Assembly (NCBI GenBank): GCA_965213545.1
Contig: CBDBZL010000001.1
Location: 372,001-436,000, forward strand
Origin: CBDBZL01 sp965213545
Lineage (GTDB): Bacteria > Pseudomonadota > Alphaproteobacteria > Sphingomonadales > Sphingomonadaceae
Length of the DNA stretch: 64,000 nt
Direction: 5' to 3'
This document shows positions 24,316 to 35,629 of the stretch, one piece after another. Position numbers and translations under genes: made by a program. The notes under the pieces are model-generated. The model saw only the letters and a program-made list of their open reading frames with translations. It did no database searches and was not told where the DNA came from. The first letter of the stretch is position 1; every line of letters begins with the position of its first letter.

Positions 24316-25982
24316 GCGCGGCGGGTTTCCCCGGCCAGCGCGGGCGGCAGGACGATCATGGTCTGCGGCTTCTTGCCCGACCAGCGCTGTGCCGCCCGCC
24401 GCGCGGCCAGCCGCATCGCCTCCGACAACGCCGCCTTGTCGCGCGCGCCGCCCTTCAGCTTGGCGACTGCGGCCTCGACATCGCGTTCGGCCTCGGCGAC
24501 GAATTCGTCGTAATCCTCATCGAGCGGCAGGCCCATGCCCTGCACCTGCGCCCGGCCGCGATCATCGAGCGCGACAAGGATCACCCCGTCGCGCGCCAGC
24601 CGGCGGCGGGCGTTGATCGCCTCGCCATCGCCCGGTATCAGGATGTCGCCATCGAGCACCAGCCGACCCGAGGGCACCTTGGCGATGACCCCCGGCTCGC
24701 CCGGCGCGAGGCGGACGATATCGCCATTGGCCTGGAACACCGCTCGCCCAATGCCGCTGGCCCGCCCCAGCCGCACCTGCTCGCGCATGTGGCGCACCTC
24801 GCCGTGCACGGGGACCAGGATCCGGGGTCGCAGCCAGGAATAGAGCGCTTCCAGCTCGGGGCGCCCGGGATGGCCCGAGACATGGATCTCGCTCTGCCGG
24901 TCGGTCACCATCACGATGCCGCGCATGGCGAGCTGGTTCTGGATGCGGCCGATGGCGATCTCGTTGCCCGGGATCTGGCGGCTGGAGAACAGCACCACAT
25001 CGCCTTCGGTGAGCGAGATGGGGTGATTGTCATCCGCCATCCGGGCCAGCGCGGCACGCGGTTCGCCCTGGCCGCCCGTTGCCAGCACCATCACCTCGCC
25101 CCGGGGAAGCCGCATGGCGCTGTCGAAATCCACCGTATCGGGAAAATCCTCCAGATACCCATTGTCCTTGGCCACCTCGATGATCCTGTCGAGCGAGCGC
25201 CCGGCGACCACCAGCCGGCGTCCGGTTTCCTCGGCCACCGCCCCCAGCGTCTGCAGCCGGGCGACATTGGAGGCAAAGGTGGTCACCACCACCCGGCGGC
25301 CCTCCTGGCGTGCCACCTCGGCCAGCAACCCGCGATAGACCGCGCCTTCCGATCCCGAGGCGTGCGGATTGAACACATTGGTCGAATCGCACACCAGCGC
25401 CAGCACGCCCTCGTCCCCGATCTCGGCCAGCTCCTCCTCGGTAGCCGGCGTGCCGATCAGCGGCTCCTCGTCCAGCTTCCAGTCGCCGGTATGGAACACC
25501 CTTCCATGCGGCGTGTCGATGACCAGCGCATTGCCCTCGGCGATGGAATGGGCGAGCGGAATATAGGTGATCTGGAACGGCCCCAGGGTTAGCGTGCCGT
25601 GATCCTCCTCGATGATGTTGAGCTGAACCTCCCCAACCAGCCCGGCCTCCTGGAGCTTGCGGCGGATGAGATCGGCGGTGAACGGGGTGGCATAGAGGGG
25701 CACGCCCAGGTCGGCGGCGAAGTAGGGGATGGCGCCGATATGGTCCTCATGCGCGTGGGTGAGGACGATACCCAGAAGATCGTCTGCGCGTTCCTCGATG
25801 AACTCCAGGTCGGCGAACAGCAATTCGGTGCCCGGATATTCGTTGGCTCCAAAGCTCATCCCCAGGTCCACCATCAGCCATTTGCCCAGGCATCCGTAGA
25901 GGTTGACGTTCATGCCAATCTCGCCCGAACCGCCCAGCGCCAGGAACAAAAGCTCGTCCTGCGGGGTGAAGTCGCGCTTCAT
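24312..25982 (-). CDS. rnj: ribonuclease J
   Basis: A 556-residue metallo-beta-lactamase/beta-CASP ribonuclease with 5'-exo and endonuclease activity, used in rRNA maturation and mRNA decay in alphaproteobacteria. The metal-binding motif is LTHAHEDHIGAIP near residue 75; further ligands lie in HTGDWKLDEEP and CDSTN, and the beta-CASP His in VHGEVRHMREQ. A C-terminal domain of about 100 residues follows. It coexists here with RNase E (rne at 55944). It overlaps coaX by 4 nt upstream and the DUF1467 gene by 4 nt downstream. Confidence 0.95.
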   Translation of the reverse strand: MKRDFTPQDELLFLALGGSGEIGMNVNLYGCLGKWLMVDLGMSFGANEYPGTELLFADLEFIEERADDLLGIVLTHAHEDHIGAIPYFAADLGVPLYATPFTADLIRRKLQEAGLVGEVQLNIIEEDHGTLTLGPFQITYIPLAHSIAEGNALVIDTPHGRVFHTGDWKLDEEPLIGTPATEEELAEIGDEGVLALVCDSTNVFNPHASGSEGAVYRGLLAEVARQEGRRVVVTTFASNVARLQTLGAVAEETGRRLVVAGRSLDRIIEVAKDNGYLEDFPDTVDFDSAMRLPRGEVMVLATGGQGEPRAALARMADDNHPISLTEGDVVLFSSRQIPGNEIAIGRIQNQLAMRGIVMVTDRQSEIHVSGHPGRPELEALYSWLRPRILVPVHGEVRHMREQVRLGRASGIGRAVFQANGDIVRLAPGEPGVIAKVPSGRLVLDGDILIPGDGEAINARRRLARDGVILVALDDRGRAQVQGMGLPLDEDYDEFVAEAERDVEAAVAKLKGGARDKAALSEAMRLAARRAAQRWSGKKPQTMIVLPPALAGETRRA

Positions 25983-26782
25983 ATCAGGTTCTCGCGGCGG
26001 GCGAGGAGGGCCAGGCCATCGAGCGTCAAGTCAGGGTCCACATGGTCGAAAATCTCCGTTTGCTTGTCGAACAGCAGCGCCAGGCCGCCGGTGGCGATGA
26101 CGCGCGCGGGCCGGCCGATCTCGGCCCTGAGGCGCGCGACCAGTCCCTCGATCATGGCCACATAGCCCCAGAACACGCCGATCTGCATCTGGTCTTCGGT
26201 ATTGCGACCGACGACGCTTCTGGTGCGCGGCACCTCGATGGCGATGCGCGGCAGCTTGGCCGCCTGGCTGACCAGCGCATCGAGCGACAGGTTGATCCCG
26301 GGCGCGATGATGCCGCCCTTGTAGGCGCCGTTGAAGTCGATCACGTCGAAGGTGGTGGCGGTGCCGAAGTCGATGACGATGAGATCGCCGGGATAGGATC
26401 GGTGCGCGGCGAGCGCGTTCAACGCCCGGTCGGCACCGAGCGAGCGGGGCTCGTCGACATCGATCTCGAACCCCCAGCCCGCCTCGCCCTCGCCGGCGAA
26501 GACCGGTTCGAGGGCGAAATATTTCTGCGCCAGGACAACGAAATTGTGCCGCGCGCGAGGGACCACGCTGGCCACGATCATGGCGGTTATGTCGGCCTTA
26601 ATGAAACCTTCGATCTGCATCAGCTGGAACAGCCACACCGCGTATTCGTCGGCGGTGCGGCGCGGATCGGTGGCGACGCGCCAGCGCGCGGCGATGCGCG
26701 GCTTGTCCCCGGCCTTGTCTGGGTCAGCTTTGAACAGCGCGACGACCACATTGCTGTTGCCGATATCCACCCCCAGCAGCAT
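25979..26782 (-). CDS. coaX: type III pantothenate kinase
   Basis: A 267-residue ASKHA-fold kinase phosphorylating pantothenate, the first step of coenzyme A synthesis. Motifs are the phosphate-binding DIGNSNVVVALF at residues 6-17, GADRALNALAAH, and VIDFGTATTFDVID. The type III enzyme is not feedback-inhibited by CoA. Its ATG overlaps the birA stop by one base and its own stop overlaps rnj by 4 nt, giving tight coupling in the order birA-coaX-rnj. Confidence 0.95.
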   Translation of the reverse strand: MLLGVDIGNSNVVVALFKADPDKAGDKPRIAARWRVATDPRRTADEYAVWLFQLMQIEGFIKADITAMIVASVVPRARHNFVVLAQKYFALEPVFAGEGEAGWGFEIDVDEPRSLGADRALNALAAHRSYPGDLIVIDFGTATTFDVIDFNGAYKGGIIAPGINLSLDALVSQAAKLPRIAIEVPRTRSVVGRNTEDQMQIGVFWGYVAMIEGLVARLRAEIGRPARVIATGGLALLFDKQTEIFDHVDPDLTLDGLALLARRENLI

Positions 26783-27555
26783 CAGCCGTGCCCCCCGCTA
26801 TCGCGTGTCGGAGCGGCACCGGCCTCGACATCGCCTGCGCGAATGATGCGCCTGGCACCGTCCGCCATGGTCAGCCTCAACGCACCGTCGGGTTCGATCC
26901 CGGCGAAACTTCCGGCGATCCGCGTGCCCGTCTCATCATGCACGGTGAGCGACGTGCCCAGCGGATGGGCGACGTGCATCCAGCGCTTGATGAACGCCGT
27001 CGCCCCATATCGCCGCCAGCGCGCGAGCTCGAAGGCGAAGGCATCGGCCAGCGCGTGCGCGAAGGTTGCGGGGTCGGGCGCGGGAACGAACTCGCCCAGA
27101 TGCGCGGTCCGCCGCCCCGCGATCTCGGGCGCCGAGGCAAGGTTGACACCCACCCCCGCCACCACGCAGTCGCCCGTGCGTTCGAGCAGCACGCCGGTCA
27201 GCTTGCGGCCGTCAAGCGTGACGTCATTGGACCATTTGACCATTAGCGCGGCGGGCGCAGGTTCGGGTAGGAACTCGCGGATTGCCTCATAGACCGCAAC
27301 CCCGGTGACCAGCGTCAGCGTGGTTGCGGGCGGATCGCCGGGTTCGAGCCGGACCAGTGTCGAGCCGGCGAAATTGCCCGCCTGGCCCACCCACTGCCTG
27401 CCCTGCCTGCCCCGCCCCGCCGTCTGATGCGCGGCAATCAGCCAGCTGCCCTCGCCCCGCTTGCGGCCCGAATTGAGGTCGGCGACCAGGTCGGCATTGG
27501 TGGACCCCGTTTCATGGACGAAGCGGAGCTCTTGGGACACCGAGCCGGGCGTCAC
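26782..27555 (-). CDS. birA: biotin--[acetyl-CoA-carboxylase] ligase
   Basis: A 257-residue biotin protein ligase joining biotin to carboxylase carrier domains. The catalytic loop TAGRGRQGRQWVGQAGN and KWSNDVTLDGRKLTGVLLE are clear. It has no N-terminal helix-turn-helix, so unlike E. coli BirA it should not be a repressor. The GTG start at 27553-27555 overlaps the nuoN TGA (GTGA); an in-frame extension upstream runs through nuoN and is rejected. The nuoN-birA-coaX-rnj order is common in alphaproteobacteria. Confidence 0.94.
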   Translation of the reverse strand: MTPGSVSQELRFVHETGSTNADLVADLNSGRKRGEGSWLIAAHQTAGRGRQGRQWVGQAGNFAGSTLVRLEPGDPPATTLTLVTGVAVYEAIREFLPEPAPAALMVKWSNDVTLDGRKLTGVLLERTGDCVVAGVGVNLASAPEIAGRRTAHLGEFVPAPDPATFAHALADAFAFELARWRRYGATAFIKRWMHVAHPLGTSLTVHDETGTRIAGSFAGIEPDGALRLTMADGARRIIRAGDVEAGAAPTRDSGGHG

Positions 27556-29015
27556 ACGACGAACAGGGCGGCGGCGGCGCGGTCGGCGACAAGGCTGAGC
27601 CAGCCGGTGGCCAGGAAGCCCAGCGGCGAGATGATCAGCGCCGAGATCGCCAGCAGCGCCCAGTTGGCCCGATCGGCGCGCGCGCGCACGATGTCCGCCG
27701 GCGCGTCGAAGAACATGACCTTGATGATCTTGATGTAGTAATAAGCGCCGATGACGCTGGCCGCGATGCCGATCAGCGCCAGCGCCACCAGATCGGCCTC
27801 CACCGCCGCCTGGAATACCACCAGCTTGGCCCAGAATCCCAGGAACGGCGGAATGCCGGCCAGGCTGAACATGAGCGCCAGCAGGCACCATGCTATCAGC
27901 GGGCGGGTGGTCGACAGGCCCGCCAGATCGGACAGCCGCTCGACCGGCACGCCGTCGGCATCGCGCATCATCAGCACCGCCACGAAACTGCCCAGCGTCA
28001 TCACCACATAGACCACCAAGTAGGCGAGCATGGCGCCCGTCCCGGCCACGGTTCCGGTCGCCAGGCCGATCACGATGAAGCCGACATTGTTGATTGAGGA
28101 ATAGGCGAGCAGGCGCTTGACGTTCTCCTGCCCGATCGCGCCCAGCGCGCCGACCACGATGGACGCGAGCGCGGTGAACACCACGATCTGGCGCCAGGCA
28201 TCGAGCTGGCTGCCGAACGCCTCGATCATGACCCGTGCGGTCAGCGCGATGGCCGCCACCTTGGGGGCGCTGGCGAAGAAAGCGGTGACCGGGGTGGGGG
28301 CGCCCTCGTAGACATCGGGGGTCCACATGTGGAACGGCACCGCGCTGATCTTGAAGGCCAGCCCCGCCAGCACGAAGACCAGCCCGAACAGCGCACCGGT
28401 CGACATGCCGGCCTCCAGCGCCAGCGAGATACCCAGGAAACTGGTGGACCCGGTGAACCCGTAGACCAAGCTCATCCCGAACAGCAGGATACCGCTGGCA
28501 AGCGCGCCGAGCACGAAATACTTGAGCCCCGCCTCGGCCGAGCGCGTATCGTCGCGCAGGAACGCGGCCAGCACATAGGCCGAGAGCGATTGCAGCTCCA
28601 GGCCGATATAGAGCGTCATCAGGTCGGCAGCCGAGACCATGATGCTCATGCCCACGGCGCTGAACAAGATGAGCACCGCATATTCGCCGCGCAGGGCATT
28701 GGCGCGGCGGAAGAAGCCGGGCGCGATGACCAGCGCGGCGATGCTGGCGGCGTAGATCACCAGCTTGGCGAAACCGGCGAAGGCATCGGCGCGCACCAGA
28801 CCGAGGAACGCCAGCCTGTCGAGCCCCACCTCGGCGCCCGCGACGCTGGGCACCGACAGGGCGAAGGCGCCGCCCAGCGCCACCGCAGCGGCGATGGTGA
28901 TGCCGCGCGCCGCCCCGTCGCCCAGGAAGGCGGTGGCAAGCAGCAGCGCCAGCCCGCTGAGGACGAGCGCGATCTCGGGGGCGATCAGCGCCAGCGAATG
29001 GCCAAGGTCGATCAC
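27552..29015 (-). CDS. nuoN: NADH-quinone oxidoreductase subunit N
   Basis: A 487-residue antiporter-like proton-pumping subunit of the Complex I membrane arm, about 14 helices. Motifs include LTLYIGLELQSLSAYVLAAF with the key Glu, VPFHMWTPDVYEGAPTPVTA and KRLLAYSSINNVGFI. The start is a GTG at 29013-29015 overlapping the nuoM stop (GTGA). Last nuo gene in the operon, followed by birA with the same kind of overlap. Confidence 0.96.
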   Translation of the reverse strand: MIDLGHSLALIAPEIALVLSGLALLLATAFLGDGAARGITIAAAVALGGAFALSVPSVAGAEVGLDRLAFLGLVRADAFAGFAKLVIYAASIAALVIAPGFFRRANALRGEYAVLILFSAVGMSIMVSAADLMTLYIGLELQSLSAYVLAAFLRDDTRSAEAGLKYFVLGALASGILLFGMSLVYGFTGSTSFLGISLALEAGMSTGALFGLVFVLAGLAFKISAVPFHMWTPDVYEGAPTPVTAFFASAPKVAAIALTARVMIEAFGSQLDAWRQIVVFTALASIVVGALGAIGQENVKRLLAYSSINNVGFIVIGLATGTVAGTGAMLAYLVVYVVMTLGSFVAVLMMRDADGVPVERLSDLAGLSTTRPLIAWCLLALMFSLAGIPPFLGFWAKLVVFQAAVEADLVALALIGIAASVIGAYYYIKIIKVMFFDAPADIVRARADRANWALLAISALIISPLGFLATGWLSLVADRAAAALFVV

Positions 29016-30591
29016 TGCGCGCTCTCGGGGACGGGGGGCGGCCCGGTCCGGCGCGAGGCTTCGATCATCGGCTCGCCGCTCATCGCGCGCACCGTGTCAT
29101 CGGGCCGAGCAAGGACGAACTGCGCATCGCCTGCCGGAGCGGCGCGGGCGACGCGTGTCTCGAGCATGGCGATATCGGCACGCATGGGGGCAAGGAAACT
29201 CTCGGGATAGACGCCCATCCACAGCACCCCCGCGGCAAGCGGCGCCAGCAGGGCCAGCTCGCGGCGGTTGAGGTCGGGCAACAGGGCCGCATCCTCGTTG
29301 CGCTGCGGGCCGAAGGCGACCCCGCGAAACAGGCCCAGCATATAGGCCGCGCCCAGGATAATCCCCAGCGCCAGCACGAAGGTGGCCCAGCTCGACACCT
29401 GGTAGACCCCGGCCAGGCTGAGGAACTCGGCAACGAAACCACTGGTCCCGGGAAGCCCGATCGAGGCCATGGTGAACAACAGGAACATCCCGGCATAGAC
29501 CGGCATGTTGGTCGACAGCCCGCCGTAGCGTGCGATCTCGCGGGTGTGCAGCCGGTCGTAGATGATGCCCACGCACAGGAACAGCGCGCCCGAGACCAGC
29601 CCGTGCGAAAGCATCATCACCATCGCGCCTTCCAAGCCCTGGACATTGAAGGCGAACAGCCCGGCGGAGACGATGGCCATGTGGGCGACGCTGGAATAGG
29701 CGATCAGCTTCTTCATGTCGTGCTGGACCAGCGCAATGAGGCTGGTGATGACCACCGCCGCCATCGACAGGCCGAACACCAGCCACATGAACTGGGCGCT
29801 GGCATCGGGGAACATCGGCAGGGAGAAGCGGATGAAGCCGTAGCCGCCCATCTTGAGCAGCACGCCCGCCAGGATGATCGAGCCCGCGGTGGGCGCCTGG
29901 ACATGCGCATCGGGCAGCCAGGTATGCACCGGCCACATCGGCATCTTGACCGCGAAACTGGCGAAAAAGGCCAGCCACAGCCAGGTCTGCGCGGCGATCG
30001 GAAAGTCGGCCGCCATCAGCGCGGGGATGTAGCTGGTTCCGGCGGTGAAGATCATCCACAACATGGCGATGAGCATCAGCACCGAGCCGAGCAGCGTATA
30101 GAGGAAGAACTTGTAGGCGGCGTAGATCCGGTTCGATCCGCCCCAGATGCCGATGATCAGATACATCGGGATAAGCCCGGCTTCGAAGAAGATGTAGAAC
30201 AGCAGCAGGTCCTGCGCCATGAACACGCCCAGCATGAGCGTCTCCATCAGCAGGAAGGCCGCCATGTATTCGTTGACACGGGCTTGGATCGCCGACCAGC
30301 TGGCCCCGATACAGATCGGCATCAGGAATACGCTCAAAACGATCAGCATCAGCGCGATGCCGTCGATCCCGAGCGCCCAGGAGAAGCCGGCGAACAGTTC
30401 CGCGCGCTCAGTGAACTGCCATTGCGCGCCGCCCACCTCATAGCTGGCCCACAAAACCAATCCCAGCACCAGGTTGGCCAGCGTGGCGGCGAGCGCGACC
30501 ATGCGCGCGGTGGGAGCGGAGACGAACAGGCAGGCAATGGCGCCCGCCAGCGGCACCAGCAGCAGAAGCGAGAGGATGGGAATGCCGCCCA

Positions 30592-30592
<1 letters not shown>
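29012..30592 (-). CDS. nuoM: NADH-quinone oxidoreductase subunit M
   Basis: A 526-residue antiporter-like proton-pumping subunit of Complex I, about 14 helices. Visible are FYIFFEAGLIPMYLIIGIWG with the essential Glu, the pumping-channel segment KMPMWPVHTWLPDAHVQAPT, and KKLIAYSSVAHMAI. ATG at 30590-30592 overlaps the nuoL stop by one base and gives the MGGIPILSLLLLVPL start. A hydrophilic C-terminal tail ends in VPESAQ. Confidence 0.95.
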
Positions 30593-32661
<2,069 letters not shown>

Positions 32662-32671
32662 CGCTGTGCGC

Positions 32672-32977
32672 CTAGCCCTTCATCCGGTTGGCATCATCGA
32701 CCGCGATGGTGCCCCGGCCGCGGAAATAGACGACCAGGATCGCCAGCCCGATCGCCGCTTCGCCCGCCGCCACGGTCAGCACGAACATGGCGAATATCTG
32801 CCCCGTGAGATCGCCCAGAAAGGCGGAAAAGGCGACCAGGTTGATGTTTACGCTGAGCAGGATCAGCTCGATCGCCATCAGGATGACGATGATGTTCTTG
32901 CGGTTGAGGAAGATCCCCAGCACGCCGAGCACGAACAATATCGAGCTGACCACCAGATAGTGCTCGATACCGATCAC
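32672..32977 (-). CDS. nuoK: NADH-quinone oxidoreductase subunit K
   Basis: A 101-residue three-helix subunit of the Complex I membrane arm, with the characteristic NIIVILMAIELILLSVNIN segment containing conserved Glu residues in the proton path. The GTG start at 32975-32977 overlaps the nuoJ TGA (GTGA). An in-frame extension upstream runs through nuoJ and is a shadow. Confidence 0.96.
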   Translation of the reverse strand: MIGIEHYLVVSSILFVLGVLGIFLNRKNIIVILMAIELILLSVNINLVAFSAFLGDLTGQIFAMFVLTVAAGEAAIGLAILVVYFRGRGTIAVDDANRMKG

Positions 32978-33594
32978 AGCTCCACGCCCTCGCCCACCTG
33001 CGGCCGGGTTAGCACCGTGGCCTTCTTCGGATCGCGCGCCACCTGGCGGCCGATGTTCTGGTGCCCGCGCCGGGTGCGCGGCGCGCGATGGGTCAGCACG
33101 ATGGCCCCGATCATCGCCACCAGCAGCACGATGCCGGCCAGCTCGAACAGGAAGATATAGCGGCCATAGAGCAGCACGCCGATATTCTCGATATTGCTTT
33201 CGGTAACGATCGGCGCGCCGCTGCCATCGGGCGTGCCCAGCACCATGGTGCCCGCCTGCCAGGCGCCGATCCCCAGCACCAGTTCGGCGAGAAGGACCAG
33301 CGCCACCGCGATGCCGAGCGGGAAGTTCGCGACGAACCCGGCGCGCAGTTCGGCGAAGTCGATGTCGAGCATCATCACCACGAACAGGAACAGCACCGCG
33401 ACCGCGCCGACATAGACGATCACCAGCAGCATGGCGATGAACTCGGCACCGACCAGCACCATGAGGCCGGCGGCGTTGAAGAAGGCCAGGATCAGCCACA
33501 GCACCGAATGCACCGGGTTGCGCGCCAGGATGGTGAACGCGCCCGCGGCCAGCATCAGTGCGGCGAACATATAGAAGGCGAAGGCCTGGATCAC
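32974..33594 (-). CDS. nuoJ: NADH-quinone oxidoreductase subunit J
   Basis: A 206-residue five-helix subunit of the Complex I membrane arm. Helix 3 holds MLLVIVYVGAVAVLFLFVVMML, the conserved NuoJ signature. The C-terminal tail of about 40 residues is hydrophilic. It follows nuoI after 62 bp, one of the few real gaps in the operon, and overlaps nuoK by 4 nt. Confidence 0.95.
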   Translation of the reverse strand: MIQAFAFYMFAALMLAAGAFTILARNPVHSVLWLILAFFNAAGLMVLVGAEFIAMLLVIVYVGAVAVLFLFVVMMLDIDFAELRAGFVANFPLGIAVALVLLAELVLGIGAWQAGTMVLGTPDGSGAPIVTESNIENIGVLLYGRYIFLFELAGIVLLVAMIGAIVLTHRAPRTRRGHQNIGRQVARDPKKATVLTRPQVGEGVEL

Positions 33595-33656
33595 TGGATT
33601 GTTCGCTGCTTCTCGTCACTCCGACCGGGGGCCGGATTGTTGCCGATGGTGGCCGC

Positions 33657-34142
33657 CTAGCGGTAGGGCGCGTCGGCTTCAAGGTTCGCGGCGATGGCGC
33701 GTTCCCATTTGTCCCCGTTGGCCAGCAGCTTGGCCTTGTCGTAGAGCAGCTCCTCGCGCGTCTCGGTGGAATATTCGAAGTTCGGCCCCTCGACGATCGC
33801 ATCCACCGGGCACGCCTCCTGGCAAAAGCCGCAATAGATGCACTTGGTCATGTCAATATCGTAGCGCGTGGTCCGCCGCGAGCCATCGGTGCGCGGCTCG
33901 CTTTCGATGGTGATCGCCTGCGCCGGGCACACCGCCTCGCACAACTTGCACGCGATGCACCGCTCCTCGCCATTGGGATAGCGCCTGAGCACATGCTCGC
34001 CGCGAAAGCGCGGGGAGAGCGGGTTCTTCTCGAACGGGTAGTTGATCGTCACTTTGGGCTTGAAGAAGTACTTGAGCGTGAGGGCATGCGCCTTCACGAT
34101 CTCCCACAGGGTGAAGGATTTAATGAGTTGGGCGATGGTCAT
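33657..34142 (-). CDS. nuoI: NADH-quinone oxidoreductase subunit I
   Basis: A 161-residue ferredoxin-like subunit carrying clusters N6a and N6b in the Complex I connecting module. Both [4Fe-4S] motifs are complete: CIACKLCEAVCPAQAI and CIYCGFCQEACPVDAI. The N-terminal amphipathic helix is normal for alphaproteobacteria. Its ATG overlaps by 4 nt the stop of an aspartic-protease-like gene that has been inserted between nuoH and nuoI. Confidence 0.96.
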   Translation of the reverse strand: MTIAQLIKSFTLWEIVKAHALTLKYFFKPKVTINYPFEKNPLSPRFRGEHVLRRYPNGEERCIACKLCEAVCPAQAITIESEPRTDGSRRTTRYDIDMTKCIYCGFCQEACPVDAIVEGPNFEYSTETREELLYDKAKLLANGDKWERAIAANLEADAPYR

Positions 34143-34540
34143 GAATGTCTCGTCATCGTCCCCATCGCGACCGATACGGCGATATTGGGATTATCGGGAT
34201 TGGGTATGGCGGTCTGCTTCGTCGGATGGATCACCATGTCCATGTCCTCCATCGGGATGGCTCCGAGAAGCACCTGGTTGCCGAAGACCAAAGCTCCGGT
34301 GACGCATCCTCGCCCCTGCGTCTCGACCCGCACCGGACTGACATAAGATACGAGTTTCCGGCTGCCGTCGGCCAGCACGACCTCACGCTCGTACCGCTTC
34401 TCCAGCTTGAGTTGCATGGCGATATGCTCGGGAATGCACAGGTTCTGCAAACCGGTATCGACCAGCGCGTTCGCATCCAATTCCTCGATGTCGGCGCGCG
34501 CATCGTTGTAAAGGCGTAGCGTGATGTTCACGATACCCAT
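34139..34540 (-). CDS. retropepsin-like (clan AA) aspartic protease
   Basis: A 133-residue protein with the ALVDTGLQN motif at about residues 25-33, the D-T/S-G catalytic signature of single-domain retropepsin-like proteases that act as dimers. A hydrophobic GALVFGNQVLLGAIPMEDMD segment follows, matching the second conserved region of this family. There is no signal peptide, so it should be cytosolic. Its ATG overlaps the nuoH stop (TGATG) and its stop overlaps nuoI by 4 nt, so it is translationally embedded in the nuo operon. Codon use is visibly less GC3-rich than that of its neighbours, suggesting later acquisition. Confidence 0.75.
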   Translation of the reverse strand: MGIVNITLRLYNDARADIEELDANALVDTGLQNLCIPEHIAMQLKLEKRYEREVVLADGSRKLVSYVSPVRVETQGRGCVTGALVFGNQVLLGAIPMEDMDMVIHPTKQTAIPNPDNPNIAVSVAMGTMTRHS

Positions 34541-35586
34541 CACCCATACCTCGTCAGCATCAGCCAGCCCGAGATGAGCACGATGAACACCAGGCTCAAG
34601 GGCAGGAACACCTTCCAGCCCAGCCGCATGAGCTGGTCGTAGCGGTAGCGCGGGACGGTCGCCATCACCCAGCTGAACAGGAAGAAGAAGAAGAAGGTCT
34701 TGAGCAGGAACCAGACGATGCCCGGCACCGCGTAGAGCGGCTCCCAGTTGAACGGGGGCAGCCAGCCGCCGAAGAACAAGAGTGCATTGAGCGCGCACAT
34801 CAGCAGGATGTTGGCGTATTCGCCCAGCCAGAACATGGCAAAGCTCATGCTGGAATATTCGGTCTGGTAGCCGGCCACCAGTTCGCTCTCCGCCTCGGTC
34901 AGGTCGAACGGCACGCGCTGCGTTTCGGCAAGGCACGAGATGAAGAACACCACCCAGATCGGGAACAGCAGCGGGTGGACGACATGGGCGTTGATGATGC
35001 CGAACCCGAAGCCCAGCTGCGCCAGCACGATGCCATTGAGGTTGAAGGTGCCGGCGAACAGCACCACGCAAACCAGGATGAAGCCGATCGAGACCTCGTA
35101 GGAAATCATCTGAGCAGACGCGCGCATCGCACTGAAAAACGGGTATTTCGAGTTCGACGCCCAGCCCGCCATCACCACACCGTAAACGCTCAATGAGCTG
35201 ATCGCCAGGATGTAGAGCAGGCCCACGTTGATGTCGGCCAGCACCATCGTGGGGCTGAACGGGATCACCGCCCAGGCCGCCAGCGCCACCGTGAAGGTGA
35301 CGATGGGCGCGATGATGAAGATGCCCTTGTTCGCGGCCGAGGGGATGATGGTTTCCTGCAGGAACACCTTCAGCGCATCGGCGAAGGATTGCAGCAACCC
35401 GAACGGGCCGACCACGTTGGGGCCGCGCCGCAGGTTGATCGCCGCCCAAACCTTGCGGTCGACATAGATGACATAGGCCACCGCCAGCATCAGCGGAAAG
35501 GCGATGAGCAACGCGCCCGCCACGATGCCGACGAACACCGACCATTCGTAGTTCAGCCCCACCGTTTGGTTGAAGAACGCGGTCAT
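34540..35586 (-). CDS. nuoH: NADH-quinone oxidoreductase subunit H
   Basis: A 348-residue eight-helix subunit forming the quinone chamber of Complex I. Conserved segments include YVIYVDRKVWAAINLRRGPN and ETQRVPFDLTEAESELVAGY with its carboxylate cluster. ATG at 35584-35586 is chosen; an in-frame extension upstream overlaps nuoG. The stop shares a base with the inserted protease gene. Confidence 0.96.
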   Translation of the reverse strand: MTAFFNQTVGLNYEWSVFVGIVAGALLIAFPLMLAVAYVIYVDRKVWAAINLRRGPNVVGPFGLLQSFADALKVFLQETIIPSAANKGIFIIAPIVTFTVALAAWAVIPFSPTMVLADINVGLLYILAISSLSVYGVVMAGWASNSKYPFFSAMRASAQMISYEVSIGFILVCVVLFAGTFNLNGIVLAQLGFGFGIINAHVVHPLLFPIWVVFFISCLAETQRVPFDLTEAESELVAGYQTEYSSMSFAMFWLGEYANILLMCALNALLFFGGWLPPFNWEPLYAVPGIVWFLLKTFFFFFLFSWVMATVPRYRYDQLMRLGWKVFLPLSLVFIVLISGWLMLTRYG

Positions 35587-35629
35587 TATGCGGGTCCTTC
35601 CGCTGCCGGTGAGCGAGGTGCCGTGCGCA

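Noticed and set aside
27556..28326. N-terminal extension of birA into nuoN
   Set aside because: It is out of frame within nuoN; the GTGA overlap at 27552-27555 marks the real start.
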